In this document: positions 1 to 10,725 of the stretch, piece after piece | How the letters are laid out: each line of letters opens with the position of its first letter | How positions within the stretch are numbered: position 1 is the stretch's first letter | Source of the DNA: Tetragenococcus halophilus subsp. flandriensis | GTDB lineage: Bacteria; Bacillota; Bacilli; Lactobacillales; Enterococcaceae | Length of the DNA stretch: 64,000 nt | Direction: 5' to 3' | NCBI RefSeq assembly: GCF_030161475.1 | Contig: NZ_BSUG01000007.1 | Span: 82,199-146,198 of the forward strand | Notes under the pieces: model-generated | The model's input: the letters and a program-made list of their open reading frames with translations, nothing else | Told to the model about the DNA's origin: nothing | The model's database searches: none | Position numbers and translations under genes: made by a program

Positions 1-820
1 CAGCAATTGGCTCATAACCACCTGAAAATAACCAGGAAGACGCATGGTTTCCTCGACAAATATGGGTTGTCAGTGTTAAATCCTTGGGTTTATCCGCCAA
101 AGCTTCGTTTATAATTTCAGTACAAATTCGAGCTACTTTCTTTGGATCAATTCCTTGCTCTTGTAATGCTTTTCTTTTATCTGTATCCGCTAGAAATGCC
201 CAATTAGTGTCATCGAATTGTAGATAACGACAACCCTTCTCGTAATAAGCTTTAATAGCATCTTTATAAGTTTGTGCCAAATCGTGGTAAAAGTCATTCA
301 AATCCGGATATATGCGATGGATTCTTGATGTATCATCATTTGCTAGTAACTCTTGACGCAAAATCATATTCGGACTAGGAATAGAAGTTTTAGCAATGAC
401 ATTTTCATCCTTTTCTAACTTCTCTTTTAAAAAGGCAAAATCATTTAAAAAGGGATGGTCCTTATTAAAAGAAACCCGATCAATAACACGAATATGATAA
501 TCAGGAGCTGCTTGAGCAAGAAGTTTCTGGTTACGGCCATGCTCAGCGGTATAACCTTCTATGCCATTTAGATGTTCTAAAAAATCCCAATGCCAAAAAG
601 TACGGCGAAATTCACCATCAGTGATTCCGTGTAGACCGACCTTTTTTTCTTTTTCGATCAATTTTTCTATTTCTTTATCCTCAATATTCCGTAACTCTTT
701 TTTCGTTATATCTCCATTAAAGAAATCTTTTCTGGCGTTTTTAATACCTTCTGGGCGTAGAAAGCTCCCCACATGATCTACTGTAAATGGAATATCTTTT
801 TTATTAATTGCACACATCAT
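1..820 (-). CDS. MetE-like cobalamin-independent methionine synthase family protein (partial)
   Basis: Partial gene: its start is in the window and its C-terminus lies beyond the left edge. The roughly 273 visible residues begin MMCAINKKDIPFTVDHVGSF and contain DGEFRR, LQFDDTNWAF and HICRGN. These are features of the MetE C-terminal-domain (UROD/MetE-like) family, the YxjG/YxjH type, which transfers a methyl group to homocysteine or a related thiol. The His and Cys of HICRGN are the expected zinc ligands. The protein lacks the long N-terminal half of full MetE. SD gaggag precedes two tandem ATG codons, and I chose the first. The exact methyl donor cannot be told from sequence. No S-box or T-box is visible in the short leader. 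Confidence 0.85.
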   Translation of the reverse strand, partial: MMCAINKKDIPFTVDHVGSFLRPEGIKNARKDFFNGDITKKELRNIEDKEIEKLIEKEKKVGLHGITDGEFRRTFWHWDFLEHLNGIEGYTAEHGRNQKLLAQAAPDYHIRVIDRVSFNKDHPFLNDFAFLKEKLEKDENVIAKTSIPSPNMILRQELLANDDTSRIHRIYPDLNDFYHDLAQTYKDAIKAYYEKGCRYLQFDDTNWAFLADTDKRKALQEQGIDPKKVARICTEIINEALADKPKDLTLTTHICRGNHASSWLFSGGYEPIA

Positions 821-875
821 AATTTCTCCTCAGTTATTATTAATTAAAATCCCTTTTTAAAACTACTTTACCGAA

Positions 876-915
876 ATTATAAAGTATCCTAGCATGTTTA
901 AATTTTGTTTGTCAA
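876..915 (-). promoter_or_regulatory. Promoter of the MetE-like gene
   Basis: On the minus strand TTGACA (910-915) is followed after 18 bases by TAGGAT (886-891), and a TATAAT lies a little further down (876-881). The leader to the ATG is only about 60 bases. Confidence 0.55.
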
Positions 916-935
916 AACTTCTTAACGGTCATTTA

Positions 936-980
936 CCAAAAAAAAGATACACTTTGCAATATTACAAAGTGTATCTTTTA
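936..980 (-). terminator. Rho-independent terminator after rpoC
   Basis: Perfect 14-bp arms (943-956 and 965-978, core gatacactttg) with an 8-base loop, followed on the minus strand by a run of T. It sits directly behind the rpoC stop codon. Confidence 0.9.
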
Positions 981-986
981 TCCACA

Positions 987-3900
987 TTAGCTTTGTGTTT
1001 CATTTAATGCATCTTCTGCAGCCATTTGTGCTTCAATGTCAGAAATACTATAAACATTTTCACTAGCTGTATTTACTTCTTTAGGTTCCATATTACGGTA
1101 ACGAGGCATCCCGGTACCAGCTGGGATAGTCTTACCAATAATAACATTTTCTTTTAGACCAAGAAGTGGATCTTGTTTACCTCGAATTGCAGCATCTGTT
1201 AGCACACGAGTCGTTTCTTGGAAGGAAGCAGCTGATAAGAAGCTGTTAGTTTCCAGAGAAGCCTTCGTAATACCAAGGAGTACCGGACGAGAAGTTGCAG
1301 GAATACCACCAGTAACTAAGACGTTATAGTTTTGGTCTCTAAAGTCTGCAATATCCATCATAGTACCAGGGAGAATATCTGTATCTCCTGGATCCATAAC
1401 ACGAACCTTGCGCAACATTTGACGGACCATAACTTCAACGTGCTTGTCGCTAATTTCTACCCCTTGCATACGGTAAACGCGTTGTACTTCACGTAATAGA
1501 TAATTTTCTACAGAAAGTACATCACGCACTTGCAATAAGTGCTTCGGATCGATAGAACCTTCTGTTAACGGTGCGCCACGATGGATGTAATCTCCTTCAG
1601 AAATTTTCATACGTGCAGTATACGGTACCGTATAAGTCCGCGTATCTGTTTCGCCAGTTACAGTAACTTCTTTGGTACGAGTAGCGGCGTCTTCAGCAAC
1701 TTCAGTAACTTCTCCTGTTACTTCAGTGACTACTGCTTCACCTTTAGGGTTACGTGCTTCAAAAATTTCTTGAATACGCGGTAGCCCTTGAGTAATGTCA
1801 TCTCCAGCAACACCACCAGTATGGAAAGTACGCATTGTTAATTGTGTACCTGGTTCACCAATTGATTGCGCAGCAACAGTTCCCACTGCTTCACCAACTT
1901 CTACTTCAGTACCAGTAGCCAAGTTACGTCCATAGCAAAGACGGCAAACACCATGTTTACTGTTACAAGTAAATGCTGAACGAATTGTTACTTTTTCAAT
2001 ACCAGCATTTACAATTTGTTTAGCTTCAACTTCATTAATTAAGTCATTGGCTTCAACAATTACTTCCCCAGTTTCAGGGTGATAAACAGCCTTGCTTGTA
2101 TAACGACCTACGAGACGTTCTTCCAAAGGCTCAATAATTTCGTTACCTTCTTTAATCGCTTCGATTTCAAGGCCACGATCTGTTCCACAATCGTCTTCTC
2201 GAACAATCACATCTTGTGCTACGTCCACTAAACGACGTGTCAAGTAACCTGAGTCCGCAGTCTTCAAGGCTGTATCAGTCATACCTTTACGCGCACCGTG
2301 AGTAGAAATAAACATTTCCAAAACAGTTAAGCCTTCACGGAAATTAGAAATAATCGGTAATTCCATGATCTGACCACTTGGAGCTGCCATCAAGCCACGC
2401 ATTCCAGCAAGTTGGGTAAAGTTAGAAATATTCCCGCGGGCACCTGAGTCAGACATCATATAAATTGGGTTTTGATTACCAAGAGATTTCGACAATTTCA
2501 ATTGAATATTATCTTTGGCTTCATTCCAAATATCAATAACTCGTTCATAACGTTCATCATCAGTAATCAAACCACGACGGAACTGTTTTGAAACAGTAGC
2601 AACTTGTTTGTGCGCCTCATTAATCAAATCTTCTTTTTCTTGTAAAACAGTAATATCAGAAATACCAACTGTAATACCAGCATGAGTAGAGTGACTATAA
2701 CCTAGGTCTTTCATGCGGTCAAGCATACGTGAAGTTTCAGTTACCTTAAAGCGTTTAAAGACTTCAGCGATAATATCTTCCAAATTATCTTTTTTGAATG
2801 GTTCAATCAAATCTTGTTCTTTAATGTGAGCAGGAATATCTGTCCCAGCATCAATGAAGTATTTATCCGGTGTTTGCACGGTTAAATTAAAATCAGTTGG
2901 TTCATTCAAGTAAGGAAATTCTGCTGGCATAATGGTATTAAAGATAATTTTACCAACAGTTGTCACCATCAAACGACCTTTTTGGAAGTCTGTCAATGGC
3001 TTACCACCTAAACGTTCAGGATCAACTGCTACACGAGAATGCAAGTGAACGTAGCCGTTTTTCCAAGCAGTAACTGCTTCGTTCATGTCACGAAGGATCA
3101 TACCTTCTCCTTCGCGGTCTGCTTCTTCTAATGTCAAGTAGTAGTTCCCCAAAACCATGTCTTGTGATGGTGTAACAACTGGTTTTCCATCTTTTGGATT
3201 CAAGATATGTTGAGCAGCTAACATCATTACCCGAGCTTCAGCTTGAGCTTCTTCACTTAGAGGTACGTGAACAGCCATTTGGTCCCCGTCAAAGTCAGCA
3301 TTGTAAGCTTCACAAGCTAAAGGATGCAAACGAATAGCACGTCCTTCTACTAATACAGGTTCAAAAGCTTGAATACCTAGACGGTGAAGCGTAGGTGCGC
3401 GGTTTAATAGTACAGGATGCTCTTTAATAACATCTTCTAATACATCCCACACATCGTCTTCTTGTCTTTCAATTTTACGTTTAGCATTTTTTACGTTAGA
3501 AGCTAATTCACGTTTAACTAATTCTCTCATAACAAATGGCTTAAATAATTCTATTGCCATTTCTTTTGGCAATCCACATTGATACATTTTCAAAAATGGC
3601 CCAACACAGATAACCGAACGGCCAGAATAGTCTACCCGTTTACCTAATAGGTTTTGACGGAAACGTCCTTGTTTTCCCTTTAGCATATGAGAAAGAGACT
3701 TCAACGGACGATTTCCTGGTCCTGCAACTGGACGACCACGACGACCATTATCGATCAAAGCGTCAACTGCTTCTTGCAGCATACGTTTTTCATTTTGAAC
3801 AATAATATTAGGGGCGTTTAAATCCAACAAACGTTTCAATCGGTTATTACGGTTGATCACACGACGATACAAATCGTTTAAATCAGAAGTAGCAAAACGG

Positions 3901-4640
3901 CCACCTTCTAATTGCACCATTGGTCGTAAGTCTGGCGGTACAATTGGAACAACATCCATTACCATCCAGCTTGGTTCATTTCCAGATGTACGGAAAGCTT
4001 CCAAGATATCCAAACGGCGAATAGCTCTTGTTCTCTTTTGACCTGAAGCAGTTTTCAAGGTTTCTTTTAGTTCTTCTGCTTCACTATCTAAATCTACGCT
4101 TTCCAATAGTTGTCTGATCGCGTCAGCACCCATTGCGGCGTTAAATTCTTGTCCATATTGTTCGCGTTTTTCACGATATTCGCGCTCAGTCAACAATTGT
4201 TTCTTTTCTAAGCTGGTATTACCTGGGTCAATAACAGCATAAGAAGCAAAATAGATAATTTCTTCTAACGCGCGTGGACTCATGTCTAAAACAAGTCCCA
4301 TACGAGACGGGATACCTTTAAAGTACCAGATGTGAGATACAGGAGCAGCTAGTTCAATATGTCCCATTCGTTCACGACGAACTTTTGAACGTGTTACTTC
4401 TACCCCACAACGATCGCAAACAATACCCTTATAACGAATTCGCTTGTACTTTCCACAAGCACATTCCCAGTCTTTTGTAGGACCGAAAATACGCTCATCA
4501 AATAAACCTTCACGTTCAGGTTTTAATGTACGATAGTTAATGGTCTCAGGTTTTTTGACTTCACCATAAGACCAGCTTCTAATTTTTTCGGGAGAAGCCA
4601 AGCCTATTTGCATATTTTCGAATTTATTTACATCGATCAA
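987..4640 (-). CDS. rpoC: DNA-directed RNA polymerase subunit beta'
   Basis: Largest catalytic subunit of RNA polymerase, 1217 residues with the start chosen here. The N-terminal zinc ribbon is visible (CACGKYKR then CDRCGVEV), as are the Mg-binding loop NADFDGD near residue 450 and the second zinc cluster around [15 protein letters not shown]. The C-terminus ends in the usual clamp region followed by an acidic tail. The reading frame is open further upstream, but family members start at [20 protein letters not shown]. Here that point is a TTG codon with SD ggaggg eight bases ahead, so TTG at 4640 is the likely start. It lies 129 bases behind rpoB and is co-transcribed with it. The intergenic stretch holds a 30-bp perfect palindrome. 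Confidence 0.97.
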   Translation of the reverse strand: MIDVNKFENMQIGLASPEKIRSWSYGEVKKPETINYRTLKPEREGLFDERIFGPTKDWECACGKYKRIRYKGIVCDRCGVEVTRSKVRRERMGHIELAAPVSHIWYFKGIPSRMGLVLDMSPRALEEIIYFASYAVIDPGNTSLEKKQLLTEREYREKREQYGQEFNAAMGADAIRQLLESVDLDSEAEELKETLKTASGQKRTRAIRRLDILEAFRTSGNEPSWMVMDVVPIVPPDLRPMVQLEGGRFATSDLNDLYRRVINRNNRLKRLLDLNAPNIIVQNEKRMLQEAVDALIDNGRRGRPVAGPGNRPLKSLSHMLKGKQGRFRQNLLGKRVDYSGRSVICVGPFLKMYQCGLPKEMAIELFKPFVMRELVKRELASNVKNAKRKIERQEDDVWDVLEDVIKEHPVLLNRAPTLHRLGIQAFEPVLVEGRAIRLHPLACEAYNADFDGDQMAVHVPLSEEAQAEARVMMLAAQHILNPKDGKPVVTPSQDMVLGNYYLTLEEADREGEGMILRDMNEAVTAWKNGYVHLHSRVAVDPERLGGKPLTDFQKGRLMVTTVGKIIFNTIMPAEFPYLNEPTDFNLTVQTPDKYFIDAGTDIPAHIKEQDLIEPFKKDNLEDIIAEVFKRFKVTETSRMLDRMKDLGYSHSTHAGITVGISDITVLQEKEDLINEAHKQVATVSKQFRRGLITDDERYERVIDIWNEAKDNIQLKLSKSLGNQNPIYMMSDSGARGNISNFTQLAGMRGLMAAPSGQIMELPIISNFREGLTVLEMFISTHGARKGMTDTALKTADSGYLTRRLVDVAQDVIVREDDCGTDRGLEIEAIKEGNEIIEPLEERLVGRYTSKAVYHPETGEVIVEANDLINEVEAKQIVNAGIEKVTIRSAFTCNSKHGVCRLCYGRNLATGTEVEVGEAVGTVAAQSIGEPGTQLTMRTFHTGGVAGDDITQGLPRIQEIFEARNPKGEAVVTEVTGEVTEVAEDAATRTKEVTVTGETDTRTYTVPYTARMKISEGDYIHRGAPLTEGSIDPKHLLQVRDVLSVENYLLREVQRVYRMQGVEISDKHVEVMVRQMLRKVRVMDPGDTDILPGTMMDIADFRDQNYNVLVTGGIPATSRPVLLGITKASLETNSFLSAASFQETTRVLTDAAIRGKQDPLLGLKENVIIGKTIPAGTGMPRYRNMEPKEVNTASENVYSISDIEAQMAAEDALNETQS

Positions 4641-4708
4641 AAAGGGTTCCCTCCATTTCAATTCGCAACTTCGATCAGAAAATGTAAGTAACTTTGAAAA
4701 AACGGACA

Positions 4709-4738
4709 GCTATTTATAAAAATATTTTTATAAATAGC
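4709..4738. repeat. 30-bp perfect palindrome between rpoB and rpoC
   Basis: Each half is gctatttataaaaat and its complement. In the rpoBC transcript it would fold into an AU-rich hairpin ending about 70 bases before the rpoC start. It has no G+C-rich stem, and a short T stretch follows it. An RNA processing or pausing element is possible, and a strong terminator is unlikely because rpoC lies downstream. Confidence 0.6.
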
Positions 4739-4769
4739 AACCCTGTTTCTTCTAAAAAGATGATTTTAA

Positions 4770-7700
4770 TTAATCTACAGGAGTATCTGCTGGATTGTTT
4801 TCTTCATCCAATTGTTTCTTTTCTGGTTCTTTGCTTGCAGCATCAGTTTCTACTTTTTCAGCATTTTGTTTTTCAGCAAATTTTTCTAACGCATCTACAG
4901 TGATTAAATCATCGTCCTCGTCATCCATATCGCGTAATTCTACTTCTTCATTTTCGTTATCTAGAACGCGCATATCCAATCCAAGTGATTGCAATTCTTT
5001 AACTAACACACGGAAGGATTCAGGAACACCTGGTTTTGGAATAGGTTCCCCTTTGACAATGGCTTCATAAGTTTTTACTCTTCCTACTACGTCATCTGAC
5101 TTGTAGGTTAAGATTTCTTGTAAGGTATAAGCAGCACCATAAGCTTCTAGTGCCCAAACTTCCATTTCACCAAAGCGTTGGCCACCAAATTGCGCTTTAC
5201 CACCAAGTGGTTGTTGCGTTACTAATGAGTAAGGTCCAATTGAACGAGCATGTAATTTATCATCAACCATGTGAGCTAATTTGATCATATACATTACGCC
5301 TACAGAAACTCTACCATCAAATGGTTCGCCAGTACGTCCATCATACAGCACTGTTTTAGCATCTTTTGCCATACCTGCTTCTTCCACAGTTTCCCAAACA
5401 TCGCTATCATTTGCGCCGTCAAAGACTGGTGTCGCAACATGAATACCTAATTGTCTAGCGGCCATTCCCAAGTGTAATTCTAATACTTGTCCGATGTTCA
5501 TCCGAGATGGAACACCTAGTGGGTTTAACATAATATCAATTGGTGTGCCGTCTGGTAGGAAAGGCATGTCTTCTTCGGGCATAATACGAGAGACAACCCC
5601 TTTATTTCCGTGACGACCAGACATCTTATCGCCTTCTTGGATTTTACGTTTTTGTACAATGTAAACCCGAACAAGCATATTCACTCCAGGTGATAATTCA
5701 TCTCCAGCTTCGCGAGTAAAGATCTTCACATCGTGAATGATCCCGCCGCCACCGTGGGGAACTCTAAGTGAAGTATCACGAACTTCACGAGCTTTTTCAC
5801 CAAATATAGCATGCAATAAACGTTCTTCTGCCGATAATTCGGTTACTCCTTTTGGTGTCACTTTTCCGACCAGAAGGTCTCCATCACGGACCTCGGCACC
5901 AATACGAACAATTCCCATTTCATCAAGATCTTTTAATGCATCTTCACCAACATTAGGAATTTCACGTGTGATTTCTTCTGGTCCTAATTTCGTATCACGA
6001 GCTTCTGACTCATATTCTTCGATATGAACAGAAGTATAAACATCGTCTTTAACTAAACGACGACTCATGATAACCGCATCTTCATAGTTATAACCTTCCC
6101 AGGTCATAAAGCCAACAACAACGTTTTGACCTAGTGCCATTTCGCCATTTTCCATTGAAGGACCATCAGCTAAGATATCGCCTTTTTCAACTTTTTCACC
6201 TTGTTGAACCAAAGGTCGTTGATTATAACTTGTTCCTGAGTTAGAACGACGGAATTTTGTAATATGATAAATATCCAATGCACCATTATCGCGACGTACG
6301 CGAATTTCTGTTGCATCTACATATTCAGCAATACCCGCTGCTTTACATAACAGAGCAGCGCCTGAGTCATGTGCTGAAGTATATTCCATACCAGTACCTA
6401 CCCAAGGTGAACGTGGATTAATTAGCGGTACTGCTTGTCGTTGCATGTTTGCACCCATCAAAGCACGGTTTGAGTCATCATTTTCCAAGAATGGAATACA
6501 AGCTGTAGCAACTGAAACCACTTGTTTGGGAGATACGTCCATATAATCGACTTTATCTGTAGAAACTTCCAAGTTTTCACTTGTAGCACGAGCCATAACA
6601 ACATCTTCTGCAAATGTTCCATCATCATTTAATGGACTGTTTGCTTGTGCTACTACATAGTTATCTTCAATATCAGCTGTTAAATAATCAATTTGATCAG
6701 TCACATGACCTGTTGAACGGTCAACGCGACGATAAGGTGTTTCAATAAAACCATATCGGTTAACTTTTGCATAAGAAGCCAAACTATTGATCAAACCAAT
6801 GTTAGGTCCTTCTGGCGTTTCAATCGGACACATCCGGCCATAGTGAGAATAGTGTACGTCACGTACTTCATAACCAGCTCTATCACGTGTCAAACCACCA
6901 GGACCTAAGGCAGATAAACGTCGTTTATGGGTTAATTCGCCTAATGGATTGGTTTGGTCCATAAATTGTGACAACTGTGAAGAACCAAAAAATTCTTTAA
7001 TACTAGCTACTACTGGACGAATGTTGATTAATTGTTGCGGTGTCAATGTGTCTGTATCTTGAATAGACATACGTTCACGAACCACACGTTCCATCCGAGC
7101 TAGACCGATACGAAATTGATTTTGCAATAATTCACCAACAGAACGAATACGACGATTTCCTAAATGGTCGATATCGTCTGTAATACCGATGCCCTCCATT
7201 AAGTTAAAGAAGTAACTCATTGAAGCAACGATATCTGCTGGACGAATTGTCCGAACATTTGATTCAGGTAAGCCATTACCAATCACGTTTACTTCTTGCT
7301 CAGGGTCATTAGGAGAAAACACCTTAAACACTTGAATATTCATTGGGTCAGTTACAACCCCATCTTCTGATGGATAATAAGTAACAGTATTTAAACCATT
7401 ATCAATATATTCAGCCAAAGTATCTTCCATAAGCTGGTTAGTGATTTCTGTACCTTTTTCTAGAATAATCTCACCAGTTTCAGGATCAGCCAATGTTTCG
7501 GCTAAAGTAAGGTTTAATAGCCGTGTTTTCAAGTCTAATTTTTTATTCATCTTATAACGACCCACAGCAGCCAAATCATAACGACGTGGATCAAAGAAAC
7601 GAGCATTTAAAAGACTTCTTGAACTGTCCGCTGTTTTAGGTTCACCCGGACGCAAGCGTTCGTAAATATCTTTTAAGCCTTCTTCTGTTCTTGAATCCGT

Positions 7701-8387
7701 TGCTGTTTTGTGTAAGTCTTTTTCAATCGTATTACGCAAAGAATCATTATCTCCGAAGATATCTAAAATCGTATCATCAGAACCAAAACCTAAAGCCCGA
7801 ACTAAAACGGTCATAGGGATTTTACGCGTACGGTCAATTCTAACGTAAGAAATGTTTTTAGCATCTGTTTCCATTTCCAACCATGCACCACGGTTAGGAA
7901 TAACAGTAGAGCCAAAACCTTCTCTGCCATTTTTATCTACTTTACTGCTAAAATAGACACCTGGTGAGCGGACTAATTGAGAAACAATTACTCTCTCTGC
8001 CCCATTAACAATAAAAGTACCTTGTTCTGTCATTAACGGAAAATCACCAAAAAATACTTCTTGTGACTTAATTTCCCCTGTTTCACGATTGGTTAAACGT
8101 AATGTAACCTGTAACGGCGCAGAATAATTTGCGTCATGTGAACGTGCTTCTTCCACTGTATATTTTGGGGTCTTTAATTCATAGTCCACAAATTCCAATG
8201 AAAGGTTTCCATTAAAGTCATCAATTGGCAATATATCTTCAAACATTTCTCTTAATCCTTCATCTAAGAACCATTGATAAGAGTCAGTTTGAACTTCGAT
8301 CAAATTCGGTAATTCCAGTACTTCGCTGATTCGTGAGAAACTTCTACGTTCACGATAATTTCCGTACTTTACTACGTGTCCAGCCAA
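4770..8387 (-). CDS. rpoB: DNA-directed RNA polymerase subunit beta
   Basis: Catalytic subunit of RNA polymerase, 1205 residues. The rifampicin-pocket segment [20 protein letters not shown] followed by RLSALGPGG carries the residues usual for sensitive strains at the Asp, His and Ser positions that most often mutate. The C-terminal segments [20 protein letters not shown] and [12 protein letters not shown] are typical. The C-terminus has an acidic, Lys/Glu-rich tail of about 60 residues, as in lactic acid bacteria. Start: an upstream GTG overlaps the SD itself, whereas TTG at 8387 (reading LAGHVVKYG) has SD aagggg eight bases ahead and matches the family N-terminus, so TTG is preferred. Transcribed from a strong promoter about 230 bases upstream. 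Confidence 0.97.
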   Translation of the reverse strand: MAGHVVKYGNYRERRSFSRISEVLELPNLIEVQTDSYQWFLDEGLREMFEDILPIDDFNGNLSLEFVDYELKTPKYTVEEARSHDANYSAPLQVTLRLTNRETGEIKSQEVFFGDFPLMTEQGTFIVNGAERVIVSQLVRSPGVYFSSKVDKNGREGFGSTVIPNRGAWLEMETDAKNISYVRIDRTRKIPMTVLVRALGFGSDDTILDIFGDNDSLRNTIEKDLHKTATDSRTEEGLKDIYERLRPGEPKTADSSRSLLNARFFDPRRYDLAAVGRYKMNKKLDLKTRLLNLTLAETLADPETGEIILEKGTEITNQLMEDTLAEYIDNGLNTVTYYPSEDGVVTDPMNIQVFKVFSPNDPEQEVNVIGNGLPESNVRTIRPADIVASMSYFFNLMEGIGITDDIDHLGNRRIRSVGELLQNQFRIGLARMERVVRERMSIQDTDTLTPQQLINIRPVVASIKEFFGSSQLSQFMDQTNPLGELTHKRRLSALGPGGLTRDRAGYEVRDVHYSHYGRMCPIETPEGPNIGLINSLASYAKVNRYGFIETPYRRVDRSTGHVTDQIDYLTADIEDNYVVAQANSPLNDDGTFAEDVVMARATSENLEVSTDKVDYMDVSPKQVVSVATACIPFLENDDSNRALMGANMQRQAVPLINPRSPWVGTGMEYTSAHDSGAALLCKAAGIAEYVDATEIRVRRDNGALDIYHITKFRRSNSGTSYNQRPLVQQGEKVEKGDILADGPSMENGEMALGQNVVVGFMTWEGYNYEDAVIMSRRLVKDDVYTSVHIEEYESEARDTKLGPEEITREIPNVGEDALKDLDEMGIVRIGAEVRDGDLLVGKVTPKGVTELSAEERLLHAIFGEKAREVRDTSLRVPHGGGGIIHDVKIFTREAGDELSPGVNMLVRVYIVQKRKIQEGDKMSGRHGNKGVVSRIMPEEDMPFLPDGTPIDIMLNPLGVPSRMNIGQVLELHLGMAARQLGIHVATPVFDGANDSDVWETVEEAGMAKDAKTVLYDGRTGEPFDGRVSVGVMYMIKLAHMVDDKLHARSIGPYSLVTQQPLGGKAQFGGQRFGEMEVWALEAYGAAYTLQEILTYKSDDVVGRVKTYEAIVKGEPIPKPGVPESFRVLVKELQSLGLDMRVLDNENEEVELRDMDDEDDDLITVDALEKFAEKQNAEKVETDAASKEPEKKQLDEENNPADTPVD

Positions 8388-8610
8388 ATTGTTCACCCCT
8401 TAAAAAGTCTTCCAAAAAAGCTATCTAAAATGTTACAATTTAATTACGAATATTAAATTTAAGTAACATTAAGCATTTTTTGCGAACTTTAGGCAAAAAA
8501 AAACCAAAAATAGAACAACATATGCATGAGTTTCTACTTTTGTTTCTTTATTCCCAAGCCGGAACGGACAATATTTCGCTCCTGCTCATTATTTTCAGAT
8601 AGTTTTTGCA
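8388..8610 (-). promoter_or_regulatory. Long rpoB leader with attenuator-like hairpin
   Basis: About 220 bases of untranslated leader lie between the rpoB promoter and the TTG start. Within it aaaagtagaa can pair with ttctattttt (one G-U pair), and nine T residues follow shortly after on the minus strand, roughly at 8490-8545. The stem is AU-rich, so attenuation is only a possibility. I see no gene in the 8388-8747 gap. Confidence 0.35.
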
Positions 8611-8617
8611 TCTACTT

Positions 8618-8646
8618 ATTATACATAATTCCAGTATATTCGTCAA
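8618..8646 (-). promoter_or_regulatory. rpoB promoter
   Basis: TTGACG (8641-8646) and TATAAT (8618-8623) on the minus strand, separated by exactly 17 bases. Confidence 0.8.
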
Positions 8647-8747
8647 GGTTTTGGATAAACTTTTTTATAATGGCGTTTCCTGATTGTGTAATCATTTTTA
8701 AATCGATATACTTAGTAATAAAAGTTTATAGAGGAAGGTTTGCACTC

Positions 8748-9707
8748 ATGAGTTCAACCAAACAACAAATATTAACTATCTTGAGACAGGATAAAGAAAT
8801 TATCTCTGGTGAAAAACTGGCCGACAGCTTAGAAGTCTCTCGTACAGCCATCTGGAAAGCTATACGAGAATTAGAAAAAATGGGATATCAGATTGAGCAT
8901 CTTTCTAATGGGTATCGCTATTTAACTTCGGACGTTCTTGAAAAAGAATTGATAAGCAGTCAAGCATTGCCAACTTCATCCATTTTTATTAAAGAAGAAA
9001 CCAATTCAACAATGGATGACGCTAAGGTCGCCGCTATGGATCAACAACCAACACCCGCTCTTTTTATTGCAGAAAAACAATTAGGAGGACATGGCCGTTT
9101 TGGTCGACCATTTTTTTCACCTACTGGACAAATCTATATGAGTTTATTATTAACGCCCAATCAAACTTTTGAAGAATTGCCTCAATATACAATTTTGGCT
9201 GCCGTTGCTGTGAGTTTAGCAATCGACCATTACACAGGGAAACAAACACAGATTAAATGGGTCAATGATATTTATTTAGACGGAAAAAAAATCTGCGGTA
9301 TTTTATCTGAAGCAACCAGTGATTTTGAAAGCGGGCGTATTAAACATGTAATCTTAGGCTGTGGTATTAATTTTTCAATTCCTGCCCAAAGCTTCCCTGA
9401 AAATATACAGACAAAAGCTGGCGCCGTTTTTCCGCAAAAAAACCCCCAAGTAACGCGCAACCAATTAATTCAATTAATTTGGCAATACTTTTTCGAATTA
9501 CTTGAGGCTTTACCTGATAAAGAATATATCAATATTTATCGTAAAAAATCATTTGTATTAGGTAAAAGAGTGCAGTTTAAGCAACAAGGCGTCACTTACA
9601 GTGGAAAGGCCACAGAAATCACTGATACTGGAGAGTTGATCGTCCAGACTGAGCAAGGGCGTAAAGCACTTTCTTCTGGTGAAATCAGTTTAGAAGCTAT
9701 TTATTAA
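8748..9707 (+). CDS. birA: Bifunctional biotin ligase / biotin operon repressor
   Basis: Attaches biotin to biotin-dependent carboxylases through biotinyl-AMP and can act as a biotin-sensing repressor. 319 residues. An N-terminal winged helix (about residues 1-60, SRTAIWKAIRELEKMGYQIE) shows this is the regulatory, class II type. The ligase core contains GGHGRFGRPFFSP, a variant of the usual GRGRxGRxW loop, and IKWVNDIYLDGKKICGILSE with the catalytic Lys. A C-terminal SH3-like domain follows. The frame is open 222 bases further upstream, but the ATG at 8748 has SD aggaagg and gives the family N-terminus. It is divergent from rpoB and convergent with dmkA. Confidence 0.93.
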   Translation: MSSTKQQILTILRQDKEIISGEKLADSLEVSRTAIWKAIRELEKMGYQIEHLSNGYRYLTSDVLEKELISSQALPTSSIFIKEETNSTMDDAKVAAMDQQPTPALFIAEKQLGGHGRFGRPFFSPTGQIYMSLLLTPNQTFEELPQYTILAAVAVSLAIDHYTGKQTQIKWVNDIYLDGKKICGILSEATSDFESGRIKHVILGCGINFSIPAQSFPENIQTKAGAVFPQKNPQVTRNQLIQLIWQYFFELLEALPDKEYINIYRKKSFVLGKRVQFKQQGVTYSGKATEITDTGELIVQTEQGRKALSSGEISLEAIY

Positions 9708-9752
9708 AAACAAGCAGCTGAACACATTAGTGGTATTCAGCTGCTTGTTTTT
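9705..9752. terminator. Bidirectional terminator between birA and dmkA
   Basis: 13-bp perfect arms acaagcagctgaa / ttcagctgcttgt with A-run and T-run flanks, so it serves both converging genes. Confidence 0.9.
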
Positions 9753-10704
9753 ATATGCTTTGCCAAAAAATACAAAGTAATAATCCTAATGCATAGCTAC
9801 TATTGAATAAGACCATATTTTTGATTGCATAAGCAAAACTCTTAGGCTGAGGCAGGCTTTTTTCATGTTCCCTTAAATTACGAGAAATTTTAGGAAAAGT
9901 AAGGAAAATGATGAGAATAGGCCAAGTATAAATACCAAAAATCAAACCAACAACAATCGTCACATAGCAAGCATACATTAATCCTTGAAATAACATTATT
10001 CCGGTAGAACTTCCGATATAATATACCAAAGTATAACGTTGGTTTTTAACGTCTGTTTTTATATCACGTAAATTATTGGCAAGCATAATATTTGCGATAG
10101 TAAAAATTAAAGGAAGAGAAGCCCAAACCAGAGCTAAAATCCCCCATAATTGTCCTGAAAGTAAAAAATTTCCCTCGGTAAAATCAAGTGTAAGGTAAAA
10201 AACCTTTTGTTCAATAGTGTTAAGATAAATGGTTATAGCAAAAATGCCTAAGCCCATAGTTACCCCGCTAAACAATTCTCCTAGTGGCATGCGAGATAAT
10301 GGGATCGGGCCATAAGTATAAAAAACACCGATAAAGCATACAACACCACCCATCACAAGCATCAACCAACCCGTTTGGACGATTAAAATCAAGCCAATGA
10401 TCAAGGTAGCTGTTAGCATAGATAAAATCATTCGTTGAATCTTTACAGCTGACAATCGCTCTCGTCCTATCACATTTTCTTGATATTTATAAGTCTGAGA
10501 TTGCGCTTTTTTAAAATCCATATAATTATTGATAGCCGTTGTAGTCATGTCAAAAATAATCATTCCGATGAAAAACAATAATGTATATCCCCAATGGAAT
10601 TCTTGAAAGTAAGAAATAGAAAAAAGAATCCCCATAATAAAAGGAAATACGCTAGCCACCTTTGTCTTAATTTCAACAACTTCAAAAAAAACTTTTAAAG
10701 ACAT
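9751..10704 (-). CDS. dmkA: Polyprenyltransferase of the EET locus (MenA/UbiA family)
   Basis: Membrane prenyltransferase of 317 residues that joins an isoprenoid chain to 1,4-dihydroxy-2-naphthoate to give demethylmenaquinone. About eight hydrophobic helices. The first Asp-rich motif is NNYMDFKKA and the second NNLRDIKTD, both facing the diphosphate site in UbiA proteins. It lies 21 bases behind fmnB and in the same direction. In Listeria the EET locus carries a MenA paralogue (DmkA) making a dedicated quinone, and the neighbours here (fmnB, pplA, ndh2, dmkB) support the same assignment. General menaquinone synthesis cannot be excluded, because menA elsewhere in the genome is not visible. 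Confidence 0.85.
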   Translation of the reverse strand: MSLKVFFEVVEIKTKVASVFPFIMGILFSISYFQEFHWGYTLLFFIGMIIFDMTTTAINNYMDFKKAQSQTYKYQENVIGRERLSAVKIQRMILSMLTATLIIGLILIVQTGWLMLVMGGVVCFIGVFYTYGPIPLSRMPLGELFSGVTMGLGIFAITIYLNTIEQKVFYLTLDFTEGNFLLSGQLWGILALVWASLPLIFTIANIMLANNLRDIKTDVKNQRYTLVYYIGSSTGIMLFQGLMYACYVTIVVGLIFGIYTWPILIIFLTFPKISRNLREHEKSLPQPKSFAYAIKNMVLFNSSYALGLLLCIFWQSI

Positions 10705-10725
10705 ATCCTACTCCTAAATCGCTAT

